In this document: positions 8,037 to 16,705 of the stretch, in pieces
Layout of the letters: each line of letters opens with the position of its first letter
Numbering within the stretch: position 1 is the stretch's first letter
From: JBKHXF01 sp046566145
GTDB lineage: Bacteria > Actinomycetota > Nitriliruptoria > Nitriliruptorales > Nitriliruptoraceae
Direction of reading: 5' to 3'
Assembly (NCBI GenBank): GCA_046566145.1
Contig: JBKHXF010000027.1
Span: 8,101-72,100 of the forward strand
DNA length: 64,000 nucleotides
Program-made: the position numbers and the translations under genes
Notes under the pieces: generated by a model
Databases searched by the model: none
What the model saw: the letters and a program-made list of their open reading frames with translations, nothing else
What the model was told of the DNA's origin: nothing

Positions 8037-9616
8037 GGTGCATCGCGCAGCGCCCGTACCTGCGCCTCCCACGCCGGCGGCAGCTCGTCGAGGCTCGACA
8101 GCGTCTCCACGCGCAGCGGGGCCCGGGCGTCGGTGCGGGTGCCGGCCGCGACCTCCGCCCCCTCGAAGCGGCTGCAGGTCGCGTCGCACAGGTCGAGCAG
8201 GTCGAGCGGGATCGTGACGGCGACGGCGTGGCCGACGCTGCCGGCGTCGTTGGTGCCGGTCGGGTTGGCGACGCACGCAGCGACGCAGCCGTCGGAGAAC
8301 GACGCCCAGACCTGCCCGTCGGGGGTCAGGGTCGCCTCGATGAAGTCGACCTGGAAGGTGCAGCGCCCGCCGCCGTCGCAGGCGTTGCCCCGCATCAGCG
8401 GGTCGGCGCCGGTCGCCTCGACCGTGGTGAAGGTCGCGTCGGGCTGGCCCGCCGAGTCCGTCACGGTCCAGAAGCCGCCCCACACGATGCGGGCGCGCTC
8501 GTCCGCGGAGAGCCCGGGGATCGCGCCGAACGAGGCCACGTCGTCGGTGCCGGGGTAGGCGATCGCGACCCGGCCGGCGTCGCCGGCGACCATGGCCGGC
8601 TTGGTGCCGATGGTGCCGGGAGGGGTGATGCGCACCTCGTCGGACCAGGTGGCGCCGTCGTCGGTGGAGGACGCCATCCACAGCACCCCGTCGCGGTCCT
8701 GGTAGGCGACGTGGATGGTGCCGGCCGCGTCGACCGCGACGGTCGGGTCCTGGAACGGCATGCGTCGGGTGCTGACCTGGCTGCGCTCCCAGGTCAGGCC
8801 GGAGTCCCGCGAGATGTAGACGACCGGGACGGTGCCGCACTCGGAGGTCGGCAGGTAGATCGTGCCGTCGGCCTCGGAGGCGAGGTGGCCGTGCTGGGCG
8901 CCGCAGAGCGAACCCTGCTGGGCCCCGAAGGTGTTGACGTAGGCGGGGACGCCGTTCGCCCAGGTCAGCCCGCCGTCCAGGCTGCGGGCGCACATCGCGG
9001 CGTAGATCGCGTTGACGCACTGGACCAGGACGTTGTCGTAGCCGAGTGTCTCGACGCCTGCGGTCGGCGGTGCGGCGACGATGGTCTGGTGGTCCCACAC
9101 GCCGGTCGGGCCGCACCCGACGGGGTTGGTCGTCCACGAGGCGCCCTGGTCGTCCGAGAACGACAGGATCGAGCACAGCAGGATCGGGGCCATGTGGAAC
9201 GAGAACACGCGACCGGTCCACGGGTCCACGTAGACGTAGGGGTCGTTCGTCTCCGGCGGGACGGTGCGCCCGTTGAGGGTCGGGGTGACGTCCGCCCACG
9301 ACGCCCCACCGTCGGTCGAGCGGGCCACGCCGGCCTTGAAGCCGACCGCCACACCCGGGGTCGAGGTCGTCGCGTAGTAGAGGTCGCCCTCCGGGCCGGA
9401 CTGCATCGTCGGCTCGAACCCGGTGAACGGCGCCTGCGGGTTCTGCCGCAGGCGCGACGTCGCGCCGTCGGTGTCGCACTCCCCCACCTCGCCGGTGGAC
9501 GGCGCGAAGGTCGTGCAGAACTCCGAGGTGCCCCCGTGGGAGGTCGCGACGAGGAACGGCAGCAGCAGCGCGGCGGCCAGGACGGTCAGGAGTCGACGGG
9601 CGACGGGCGTGCGCAC
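7985..9616 (-). CDS. Secreted Asp-box (sialidase-like) beta-propeller protein
   Basis: About 543 residues. A basic N-terminus and hydrophobic stretch (RRLLTVLAAALLLPFLVATSHG) form a signal peptide. At least five Asp-box motifs are visible (STDGGASW, SDDQGASW, SLDGGLTW, SRDSGLTW, STDDGATW), the hallmark of BNR/sialidase-type propellers. The protein is Cys-rich, suggesting disulfides. Catalytic residues of true sialidases (Arg triad, Tyr/Glu pair) cannot be assigned, so the function may be glycan binding or structural. I chose the GTG at 9616 because GAGG precedes it and the signal peptide begins there. An in-frame GTG at 9706 would add 30 residues of low-complexity sequence. Its last 52 bp overlap the convergent kinase gene. 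Confidence 0.82.
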   Translation of the reverse strand: MRTPVARRLLTVLAAALLLPFLVATSHGGTSEFCTTFAPSTGEVGECDTDGATSRLRQNPQAPFTGFEPTMQSGPEGDLYYATTSTPGVAVGFKAGVARSTDGGASWADVTPTLNGRTVPPETNDPYVYVDPWTGRVFSFHMAPILLCSILSFSDDQGASWTTNPVGCGPTGVWDHQTIVAAPPTAGVETLGYDNVLVQCVNAIYAAMCARSLDGGLTWANGVPAYVNTFGAQQGSLCGAQHGHLASEADGTIYLPTSECGTVPVVYISRDSGLTWERSQVSTRRMPFQDPTVAVDAAGTIHVAYQDRDGVLWMASSTDDGATWSDEVRITPPGTIGTKPAMVAGDAGRVAIAYPGTDDVASFGAIPGLSADERARIVWGGFWTVTDSAGQPDATFTTVEATGADPLMRGNACDGGGRCTFQVDFIEATLTPDGQVWASFSDGCVAACVANPTGTNDAGSVGHAVAVTIPLDLLDLCDATCSRFEGAEVAAGTRTDARAPLRVETLSSLDELPPAWEAQVRALRDAPQLAAERLSWASGDAQR

Positions 9617-9740
9617 GGGGGACCTCGGCGGGTCGGTGCCCGCGTCGGCGTGGGGTGCGCGGGCTCGTGCCGGGGGCTTCGCCGCGAGCGGCTCCGACTC
9701 CTGCACCCCGCCACCCGACGGGCGCGGGGCGGGTGACGCG

Positions 9741-10925
9741 TCAGCGCGCCACGGTCGCGCGGGTCACGACGAAGCGGGGGTCGCTGCCGACCACGCGCAC
9801 CACGTCGAAGCGCTCCGACAGCGCGCGGTGGTGCCCGAGGTGGCGGTTGCCGACGACCACGAGCGTCCCGCCGGGCCGCAGCGCCCGACGCGCCGCGGTG
9901 AACATCCGCAGGGCCACGTCGTCCCGACGGGCCCCCTGCGCGTGGAACGGTGGGTTGCACAGCACCAGGTCGGCGCCGGCCGGCGCCAGTCCGCGGCCGG
10001 CGTCGTCCACCAGCCCGGTGCAGGAGCGTCGGGGGTGGGTCGCCACGAAGGTCGCCCGGGCGGAGGCGACGGCCGCGTACGACTCGTCGACGAACGTGAC
10101 CGCGGCCTCCGGCAGGTGCGCGGCGGCGACGGTCCCGAGCAGGCCCGACCCGCACCCCAGGTCGACCACGTGCCCCGCGCCGGCGTGGACCGACCAGTCG
10201 ACGCTGCCCAGCAGCAGCGCCGTGCCACCGTCGAGCGCACCCCCCGCGAAGACGCCGGGGCGGGCCACCTGCTGCACCGTCGTGCCGGCGACGTCGAGCG
10301 GCCGGGGGCGCGGGACGGCCGCCGGCGCGACGTCGAGGTCGGGGTCGAGCGTCGCGTGCAACAACCGGGCGCGCCGGACCGCGTGCGACGTCACGGTCGG
10401 GCCGACGATCGTCGCGAACGCCTCGACGGTCGAGGTGTGGACGTGCCGGGTCAGGCCCGCGCCGACCACGACCGCGCCGGGGACCAGCGCCGGTCGCAGC
10501 CGACGCAGCAGGTCGTCGAGCTCCTCGAGGCTGCGCGGGACCTTCACCACCGCGACGGCCACCCGGGCCACGTCGGCCGGGTCGTGGGTGGAGCGCAGCG
10601 GCTCGACGGCGTCCTCGGGCAGGTCGTTCGCGGCGAGGTTGCGCCGCGCGCCCTCGTGGCACAGCGACGAGTCCGACCACAGCACCGACCGGTGGGCGTG
10701 CAGCGCGACGGCGGCCGCGCCGGCGAGGTGGTCGACGACCAGCCAGCGCCCGTCCGGCGCGCCGCCGGTGGGGAACGGAGGGACGCCCACGGCCTCCTCG
10801 CCGGCGAGCCACCGCAGGGCGTACGCGTCGGCCGCGTCGTGGCCGCGCAGCGACGGGTCCGGCGGCACCGGGTGACGTCGCAGCGTGAAGCGCCCCTGCG
10901 GCACCTCGAGGACGTCGTCGTCCAC
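9741..10925 (-). CDS. rlmG: RlmG-like rRNA guanine-N2 methyltransferase
   Basis: A 394-residue class I SAM-dependent methyltransferase with two tandem Rossmann-like halves. The N-terminal half resembles E. coli RlmG (ADAYALRWLAG, ARRNLAANDL, VVKVPRSLEELDDLLRRLRP, HTSTVEAFATIVGPT). The C-terminal catalytic half has the SAM motif VDLGCGSGLLG, the acidic FVDESYAAVASAR, and the N-methyltransferase motif LCNPPFH. In E. coli RlmG modifies G1835 of 23S rRNA and the related RsmC modifies G1207 of 16S rRNA; the two-half layout and HTSTVE motif favour RlmG. It lies 5 bp downstream of argH on the same strand, so it may be read from the arg operon. Confidence 0.85.
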   Translation of the reverse strand: MDDDVLEVPQGRFTLRRHPVPPDPSLRGHDAADAYALRWLAGEEAVGVPPFPTGGAPDGRWLVVDHLAGAAAVALHAHRSVLWSDSSLCHEGARRNLAANDLPEDAVEPLRSTHDPADVARVAVAVVKVPRSLEELDDLLRRLRPALVPGAVVVGAGLTRHVHTSTVEAFATIVGPTVTSHAVRRARLLHATLDPDLDVAPAAVPRPRPLDVAGTTVQQVARPGVFAGGALDGGTALLLGSVDWSVHAGAGHVVDLGCGSGLLGTVAAAHLPEAAVTFVDESYAAVASARATFVATHPRRSCTGLVDDAGRGLAPAGADLVLCNPPFHAQGARRDDVALRMFTAARRALRPGGTLVVVGNRHLGHHRALSERFDVVRVVGSDPRFVVTRATVAR

Positions 10926-10930
10926 GGCGG

Positions 10931-12352
10931 TCAGCCGACCGCGGCGCGGGTCGCCGCGATGGCCTCGCGGGCCCGGCGGAGCTGGTCGCGGACGGCCGCC
11001 GGCGCGGTCCCGAGGCTCGAGTCGCGCCTGGTCACCGCCTGCTCCACGTCGAGGAGGGTCGCCACGCCCCGGTCGAGCGCCGGGTGGGCCGCGGCGAGCT
11101 CCTGGCCGGTGAGCACGTCGAGGTCGCCGCCCCTCGACTCGGCGAGGCGAACGACCTCACCGACGACCTCGTGGGCCTCCCGGAACGGCACCCCGCGCCG
11201 CACGAGCTCCTCGGCGAGGTCGGTGGCGAGGGAGAACCCGCCGGCGGCCGCCTCGGCCAGCCGGTCGCGGTCGAAGGTGAGCGACGCGACCGTGCCGGTC
11301 AGCGCCGGCAGGACGAGCCGGAGGGTGTCGAGGGCGTCGAACACCGGCTCCTTGTCCTCCTGCAGGTCACGGTTGTAGGTGAGCGGCAGGCCCTTCAGCG
11401 TGGTGAGCAGCGCGACGAGGTCGCCGACGACCCGACCGGCCTTGCCGCGCACGAGCTCCGCGATGTCGGGGTTGCGCTTCTGCGGCATGATCGACGAGCC
11501 GGTCGAGAAGGCGTCGCCGACCCGGGCGAAGCCGAACTCGGCGGTCGCCCACAGCACGATCTCCTCGCCGAGCCGGGAGAGGGTGGTGGCGAGGATCGCG
11601 CAGGCAGCGAGGAACTCGGCCGCGAAGTCCCGCGACGCGACGGCGTCCATCGAGTTCTCGGCGACCCGCTCGAACCCGAGCAGCTGCGCGTACCGGGCCG
11701 GGTCGAGGCCGAGCGTGGTGCCAGCGAGGGCCCCGGAGCCCAGCACCGAGGCGTCCATCCGGCGGGCCGCGTCGGCGAGCCGGCCGGCGTCGCGATCGAA
11801 CATCCACACGTAGGCGAGCAGGTGGTGCGCCAGCAGGACCGGCTGGCCCCGCTGCACGTGCGTGTAGCCGGGGGCGAGCACGTCGAGGTTCGCCTCGGCC
11901 TGGTCCGCGAGCGCGGCCTGCAGGTCGGCGAGCCGGGCCCGCAGCTCCCCGCAGGCCTCCCGCAGGTACAGCCGCAGGTCGTTGGCGATCTGGTCGTTGC
12001 GGGAGCGGCCGGCGCGGAGCTTCCCACCGAGCGGCCCGAGCCGCTCCACCAGCCAGCGCTCGATCGCGCCGTGGACGTCCTCGTCGTCGGGCTCGAACGC
12101 GAACGCGCCGTCGGCGAACAGCGCGGCGCACTCGTCGAGGGCCTCCAGCATCGCCTCGACCTCGTCGTGGTCGAGCACACCGATGCGGTGCAGCTCCTGC
12201 GCGTGCGCCCGGCTGCCGGCGAGGTCCTGCCGCCACAGGACCACGTCGAAGTGCGTCGAGACGCCGAGCCGCCAGGCGGCCTCGTCGGGTCCGGACTCGA
12301 ACCGTCCGCCCCACAGCCGCCCGGCGCCCGTCGCCGACTGCGCGTCGCTCAC
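10931..12352 (-). CDS. argH: Argininosuccinate lyase
   Basis: A 473-residue enzyme catalysing the last step of arginine synthesis, argininosuccinate to arginine plus fumarate. The fumarase/ASL signature GSSIMPQKRNP is at 285-295. The catalytic helper motifs GRSRNDQ (115-121) and GYTHVQRGQP (162-171) are intact. The GTG start overlaps the argG stop in the sequence GTGA, so translation is coupled. The length is normal for the family. Confidence 0.97.
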   Translation of the reverse strand: MSDAQSATGAGRLWGGRFESGPDEAAWRLGVSTHFDVVLWRQDLAGSRAHAQELHRIGVLDHDEVEAMLEALDECAALFADGAFAFEPDDEDVHGAIERWLVERLGPLGGKLRAGRSRNDQIANDLRLYLREACGELRARLADLQAALADQAEANLDVLAPGYTHVQRGQPVLLAHHLLAYVWMFDRDAGRLADAARRMDASVLGSGALAGTTLGLDPARYAQLLGFERVAENSMDAVASRDFAAEFLAACAILATTLSRLGEEIVLWATAEFGFARVGDAFSTGSSIMPQKRNPDIAELVRGKAGRVVGDLVALLTTLKGLPLTYNRDLQEDKEPVFDALDTLRLVLPALTGTVASLTFDRDRLAEAAAGGFSLATDLAEELVRRGVPFREAHEVVGEVVRLAESRGGDLDVLTGQELAAAHPALDRGVATLLDVEQAVTRRDSSLGTAPAAVRDQLRRAREAIAATRAAVG

Positions 12353-13566
12353 AGCTCGTCGCCGAGGCTCTTGGCCCGCTCCGCCCACGTCTTGAGCGGC
12401 AGGCCCCACAGCTTCACGAAGCCCTCGGCCAGCGTCTGGTCGAACTGGTCGCCCTTGTCGTAGGTCGCGAGGTCGAAGTTGTAGAGGCCGCTCCGCTCGG
12501 AGCGACGCCCCACCACGGTGGCGTGGCCCTTGTAGAGCTCGAGGCGGACCTCGCCGTTGACGTAGCGGTTGGCCTCGTCCATGAACGCGTCGAGCGCCCG
12601 CTTGAGGGGTCCCCACCACAGCCCGTTGTAGATCAGCTGCGCGTAGCGGCCCTCCTCGGCGCGCTTGTGCTCGGCGAGCTCCTGCTCGAGGCACAGGTCC
12701 TCGAGGTCGCGGTGCGCGGTGATGAGCGCGATCGCGCCGGGGCACTCGTAGATCTCGCGGCTCTTGATGCCGACGAGGCGGTCCTCGATCATGTCGATGC
12801 GGCCGACGCCGTGGGCGCCGGCGCGACGGTCGACCTCGGCGACGAGCTGCGCGAGCGGGAGCTCCTCGCCGTCCACCGACACGGGCACGCCCTGGTCGAA
12901 GACGATCGTGAGCTCCTCGGGCTCGTCGGGCGCGTCCCTCACCGACACGGTGCGCTCGAACACGTCCTCCGGCGGCTTGGCCCACGGGTCCTCGAGGATC
13001 CCGCACTCGGCGGTGCGGCCCCAGGCGTTCTCGTCGATGGAGTACGGCGACTCCTTCGACTTCACCGGGATCGGGATGCCGCGCTCGGTGGCGTAGTCGA
13101 TGGCCGCGTCGCGGGTCAGGCCCCACTCGCGGATGGGGGCCTCGGTGACGAGGTCCGGGGCGAGGCACATCGTGCCGACCTCGAAGCGGACCTGGTCGTT
13201 GCCCTTGCCGGTGCAGCCGTGGGCGACGGCGTCGGCGTCGAAGCGCTTCGCGGTCTCGACGAGGTGCTTGACGATGAGCGGGCGGGACAGCGCCGACACG
13301 AGCGGGTACTTGCCCATGTACATCGCGTTGGCCTTCAGCGCCGGGCGCACGAAGTCCTCGGCATACTCGTCGCGGGCGTCCACGACGACCGACTCGACCG
13401 CGCCGCAGTCGAGGCCGCGCTGCCGGATCTCGTCGAGGTCGTCGACCCCCTGGCCGACGTCGACGGCGCAGGCGATCGTGTCGTAGCCCTTGTGCTCCTT
13501 CAGCCAGGTGATCGCGACGGACGTGTCGAGTCCGCCGGAGTAGGCGAGGACGACCTTCTTGCTCAT
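12349..13566 (-). CDS. argG: Argininosuccinate synthase
   Basis: A 405-residue ATP-dependent ligase joining citrulline and aspartate. The N-terminal ATP pyrophosphatase P-loop AYSGGLDTS lies at 9-17. Family motifs CAVDVGQG, HGCTGKGNDQVRFE and IGIPIPVKSKESPYSIDEN-like sequence are present. It has an ATG start and lies 58 bp after the argR stop. It forms one operon with argH and the upstream arg genes. Confidence 0.97.
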   Translation of the reverse strand: MSKKVVLAYSGGLDTSVAITWLKEHKGYDTIACAVDVGQGVDDLDEIRQRGLDCGAVESVVVDARDEYAEDFVRPALKANAMYMGKYPLVSALSRPLIVKHLVETAKRFDADAVAHGCTGKGNDQVRFEVGTMCLAPDLVTEAPIREWGLTRDAAIDYATERGIPIPVKSKESPYSIDENAWGRTAECGILEDPWAKPPEDVFERTVSVRDAPDEPEELTIVFDQGVPVSVDGEELPLAQLVAEVDRRAGAHGVGRIDMIEDRLVGIKSREIYECPGAIALITAHRDLEDLCLEQELAEHKRAEEGRYAQLIYNGLWWGPLKRALDAFMDEANRYVNGEVRLELYKGHATVVGRRSERSGLYNFDLATYDKGDQFDQTLAEGFVKLWGLPLKTWAERAKSLGDEL

Positions 13567-13624
13567 GGGTGGTGCCTTCGTGGGGATGCGGGAGGTCAGT
13601 GGTGGGTGTGGTGGGCGCTCGCGG

Positions 13625-14095
13625 TCAGACGAGCGCCGCGCGTCGTCGGAACGTGTCCGCCAGGGCGTGGCCGGGGACGCCCTCCGCCGCGACCACGAGG
13701 ACGGTGTCGTCGCCGGCGACGGTGGCGATCACGTCGTCGAGACCCGCGAGGTCGATGGCCGACGCCACCGGGTTCGCGCACGCCGGCGGGGTGCGAAGGA
13801 CCACGAGGTTGCCGCTGGAGGTGACGCCGGTGACGAACTGCTGCAGCGTCGTCTCGAGCCGCACGCGGCCGGCGCCGGTGCCGACGTCGAGCCGGTACGC
13901 GAGCCGCCCGTCGGCGCCGCGGACCTTCACGGCACCGAGCTCGTCGAGGTCGCGGCTCACGGTGGCCTGGGTCGTCTCGATGCCCTCGCCGGCGAGCGCG
14001 CGACGGACCTCGGCCTGGCTCGTGAGCACCGCACGGTCGAGCAGGTCGCGCAGGACCTGCTGCCGCTCGCGCTTGTCCACGGTCGCCACGCTCAC
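13625..14095 (-). CDS. argR: Arginine repressor ArgR
   Basis: A 156-residue hexameric arginine-responsive repressor. The N-terminal winged helix-turn-helix carries the diagnostic TTQATVSRDLDELG (41-54). The C-terminal oligomerisation and arginine-binding domain includes the acidic pair in VAGDDTVLVV. The GTG start overlaps the argF stop as GTGA. It presumably represses this operon by binding ARG boxes upstream of argC. Placing argR inside the biosynthetic operon, before argG, is usual in actinobacteria and gives autoregulation. Confidence 0.95.
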   Translation of the reverse strand: MSVATVDKRERQQVLRDLLDRAVLTSQAEVRRALAGEGIETTQATVSRDLDELGAVKVRGADGRLAYRLDVGTGAGRVRLETTLQQFVTGVTSSGNLVVLRTPPACANPVASAIDLAGLDDVIATVAGDDTVLVVAAEGVPGHALADTFRRRAALV

Positions 14096-15027
14096 GCCAG
14101 CAGCGTCGCGAGGAGGGCCTTCTGCACGTGCAGCCGGTTCTCGGCCTGGGCCCAGACGCGGGAGGCGGGCCCGTCGATGACCTCGGCCGCGACCTCCTCG
14201 CCGCGGTGGGCCGGCAGGCAGTGCAGGAACACGGCGTCGTCGCCGGCGTGGCCGAACAGCTCGGGCGTGATCGCGTAGCCGGCGAAGTCGCGCCGGCGGT
14301 CGGCGTCGGACGCCTCCTGCCCCATCGAGGTCCACACGTCGGCGTACAGCGCGTCGGCATCGCGGACCGCGTCGACGGCGTCGGTGGTGGTGGCGATGCG
14401 CGCGCCGGTGGCCGCGGCCAGCGAGGTCGCCTGCGCCACCACGCCCGGGTCCGGCGCGTACCCCTCGGGGTGGGCGACCGTGACGTGCATCCCGGCGAGC
14501 GCGCCCGCCACGAGCAGCGAGTGCGCCACGTTGTTGCCGTCGCCGACGAACACGAGGTGGCGGTCCTCGACCCCACCGAACTCCTCCGTGAGCGTCAGCA
14601 GGTCGGCGAGCGCCTGGCAGGGGTGCTCGAGGTCGGTCAGCGCGTTCACGACGGGGACCGACGCATGTGCGGCGAGCTCGTCGAGCCGCTCCTGCCCGAA
14701 GGTCCGCACGACGACGCCGTGGACGTAGCCGGAGAGCACCCGGGCGGTGTCGGCGATGGTCTCGCCCCGTCCGAGCTGCAGCTCCGAGGAGGACAGCGGC
14801 AGCGGGTGCCCGCCCAGCTCGTGGACCGCCACCTGGAACGACACCCGCGTCCGCGTGGACGGCTTCTCGAACACCAGCGCGACCGTCCGACCGCGCAGGT
14901 CGTCGCGCACGAGCGTCGCGCAGGACCGCTCACGACGGCGGCGGTCCTCCTTCAGCTCGGCGGCGAGCGCCAGCAGGTCGGCCTGGGCGCCGGCGTCGAG
15001 GTCGGCGGAGCGGAGCAGGTGACGCAT
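14092..15027 (-). CDS. argF: Ornithine carbamoyltransferase (anabolic)
   Basis: A 311-residue trimeric enzyme that converts ornithine and carbamoyl phosphate to citrulline. The carbamoyl-phosphate loop FEKPSTRTR (53-61) is intact. Further motifs are DLEHPCQALADLLT, DGNNVAHS, the SMG loop (DVWTSMGQE) and HCLPAHRGEEV with the catalytic Cys. Its ATG overlaps by one base the stop of the preceding response-regulator gene (TGATG), and its end overlaps argR. Confidence 0.97.
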   Translation of the reverse strand: MRHLLRSADLDAGAQADLLALAAELKEDRRRRERSCATLVRDDLRGRTVALVFEKPSTRTRVSFQVAVHELGGHPLPLSSSELQLGRGETIADTARVLSGYVHGVVVRTFGQERLDELAAHASVPVVNALTDLEHPCQALADLLTLTEEFGGVEDRHLVFVGDGNNVAHSLLVAGALAGMHVTVAHPEGYAPDPGVVAQATSLAAATGARIATTTDAVDAVRDADALYADVWTSMGQEASDADRRRDFAGYAITPELFGHAGDDAVFLHCLPAHRGEEVAAEVIDGPASRVWAQAENRLHVQKALLATLLA

Positions 15028-15473
15028 CAGTCGTCCGGGGTCGGGGCGGGCCGGGGCGGGGAGGACGGCGACGGACCGAGCCGCTCGCGGATGCGCGCGA
15101 TCAGCTTCGTCGGGTCGAACGGCTTCTCGAACACGTCCTCCCGGCCCAGCAGCTCGCGGGCCTGGGCGGCGCCGTCGGGCGAGCCGGTGATGACGATGAT
15201 GGGGACGGGGAGCGAACCGTCGCCGTCCTCGAGCAGCTGCTCGACGACCCGGACGCCGTTGACGTCCGGCATCATGATGTCGAGCAGCGCGAGGTCGGGG
15301 GTCCCGGTCTGCATGCGCAGCAGCCCCTCGAGGCCGTCGCGGGCGACGACGGGCTCGAAGCCCTCGTGGGAGAGGATCTCGCGCAGCAGCGCGACGACGT
15401 CCTCGTCGTCCTCCACCAGCAGCACGCGGTGGCGGGGGGCCTCGCTCTGGGCGCCGGTCGTGGCGTCGGTCAC
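15027..15473 (-). CDS. Stand-alone receiver-domain response regulator embedded in the arg operon
   Basis: A 148-residue single-domain CheY-like protein. The acidic pocket E21/D22/D23, phosphoacceptor Asp65 (LLDIMMPD), Thr96 and Lys117 (FEKPFDP) are all present, so it should be phosphorylatable. A Pro/Ser-rich tail follows with no output domain. The GTG start overlaps the argD stop (GTGA) and its stop overlaps the argF ATG, so it is translationally locked into the arginine operon. The cognate kinase is not identified; the two PAS kinases in this window are candidates by proximity only. Confidence 0.92.
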   Translation of the reverse strand: MTDATTGAQSEAPRHRVLLVEDDEDVVALLREILSHEGFEPVVARDGLEGLLRMQTGTPDLALLDIMMPDVNGVRVVEQLLEDGDGSLPVPIIVITGSPDGAAQARELLGREDVFEKPFDPTKLIARIRERLGPSPSSPPRPAPTPDD

Positions 15474-16705
15474 GGCAGGGTCTCCTCGACGGCCCGGCAG
15501 GCCGCCTCCAGCGCGCCCAGGGCCTCGTCGACGTCGTCGTCGGTCAGGGTCAGCGGCGGCGCGAGCCGGACGACGTCCGCCCCGACCGCGTTGACCAGCA
15601 CGTGGCGCTCGCGGCAGGCGACCTCGACCTCACGAGCCGCCGGCGCGGTGAGCTCCACGCCGAGGAGCAGACCCCGGCCGCGCACACCCCGCACCAGCCC
15701 GACCCTACCCGCGAGCGCCTCGATCCCGGTCACCAGCGCGTCGTGGAGCACACCGACGCGCGCGAGGAGCCCCTCGGCCTCGATGGTGTCGAGCACGGCG
15801 ATGGCGGCGGCGGAGGTGACGGGGTTGCCCCCGAAGGTGGTGGCGTGGTCGCCCGGACCGAACACCCGCGCCGCGGGGCCGTGGGCGATGCAGGCCCCGA
15901 TCGGCAGCCCGTTGGCGAGGGCCTTGGCGGTGGTGACGACGTCGGGCTCGACCGGGCAGCCCTGGAACGCGAACCACGTGCCGGTGCGGCCGATGCCGGT
16001 CTGGACCTCGTCGAACAGCAGCAGCGCGCCGGCGGCGTCGCAGGCGGCCCGGGCGGCGAGCAGCACGTCGTCCGGGACGGGGCGCACGCCTCCCTCCCCC
16101 TGCACGACCTCGAGCAGCACCGCGCAGGTGTCGTCGGTGACGGCCGCGGTGAGGGCGTCGGCGTCGTCGAACGGCACGGTGTCGACGACGTCCATGAACG
16201 GCCGGAACGGTCCGTGCTTCGCGGGCTGGCCGGTCGCCTCGAGCGTGGCCATCGTGCGGCCGTGGAACGAGCCCTCCAGCGTCACCACCCGGACCTTGCC
16301 GTCGTGCTGGGCCCTCCCGTGGCGGCGCGCGAGCTTGAGGGCGGCCTCGTTCGCGGTCGCGCCGCACTGGGCGAAGAAGGTGCGGGCGTCGTCCCACCCC
16401 GTGATCGCCGCGAGGCGCTCGGCGAGGTCGAGCATCGGGTCGGTCAGGTAGAGGTTCGAGGTGTGCACGAGCGTCGCCGCCTGCCGGGCGACCGCCTCGG
16501 TCACGGCCGGGTGGGCGTGGCCGAGGTTGGTGACGGCGAGCCCGCACAGCAGGTCGAGGTGGGCGACACCGTCGTGGTCGTAGAGCCGGGCCCCCTCGCC
16601 GCGGACGAACGCGAGCGGCTGCCGGCCGTACGTCGGCATGACGTGCGCGGCGTCGCGGGCCTGCGCGGTCGCGAGCCCGGGGGCCACCGTGTGCGTGGTG
16701 CTCAC
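15470..16705 (-). CDS. argD: Acetylornithine aminotransferase
   Basis: A 411-residue class III PLP aminotransferase converting N-acetylglutamate semialdehyde to N-acetylornithine. The PLP-binding Lys261 lies in VTTAKALANGLPIG and LLFDEVQTGIGRTG (229-242) is the family signature. CGATANEAALKLAR binds the cofactor phosphate. The GTG start overlaps the argB stop as GTGA. The length is typical. Confidence 0.96.
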   Translation of the reverse strand: MSTTHTVAPGLATAQARDAAHVMPTYGRQPLAFVRGEGARLYDHDGVAHLDLLCGLAVTNLGHAHPAVTEAVARQAATLVHTSNLYLTDPMLDLAERLAAITGWDDARTFFAQCGATANEAALKLARRHGRAQHDGKVRVVTLEGSFHGRTMATLEATGQPAKHGPFRPFMDVVDTVPFDDADALTAAVTDDTCAVLLEVVQGEGGVRPVPDDVLLAARAACDAAGALLLFDEVQTGIGRTGTWFAFQGCPVEPDVVTTAKALANGLPIGACIAHGPAARVFGPGDHATTFGGNPVTSAAAIAVLDTIEAEGLLARVGVLHDALVTGIEALAGRVGLVRGVRGRGLLLGVELTAPAAREVEVACRERHVLVNAVGADVVRLAPPLTLTDDDVDEALGALEAACRAVEETLP

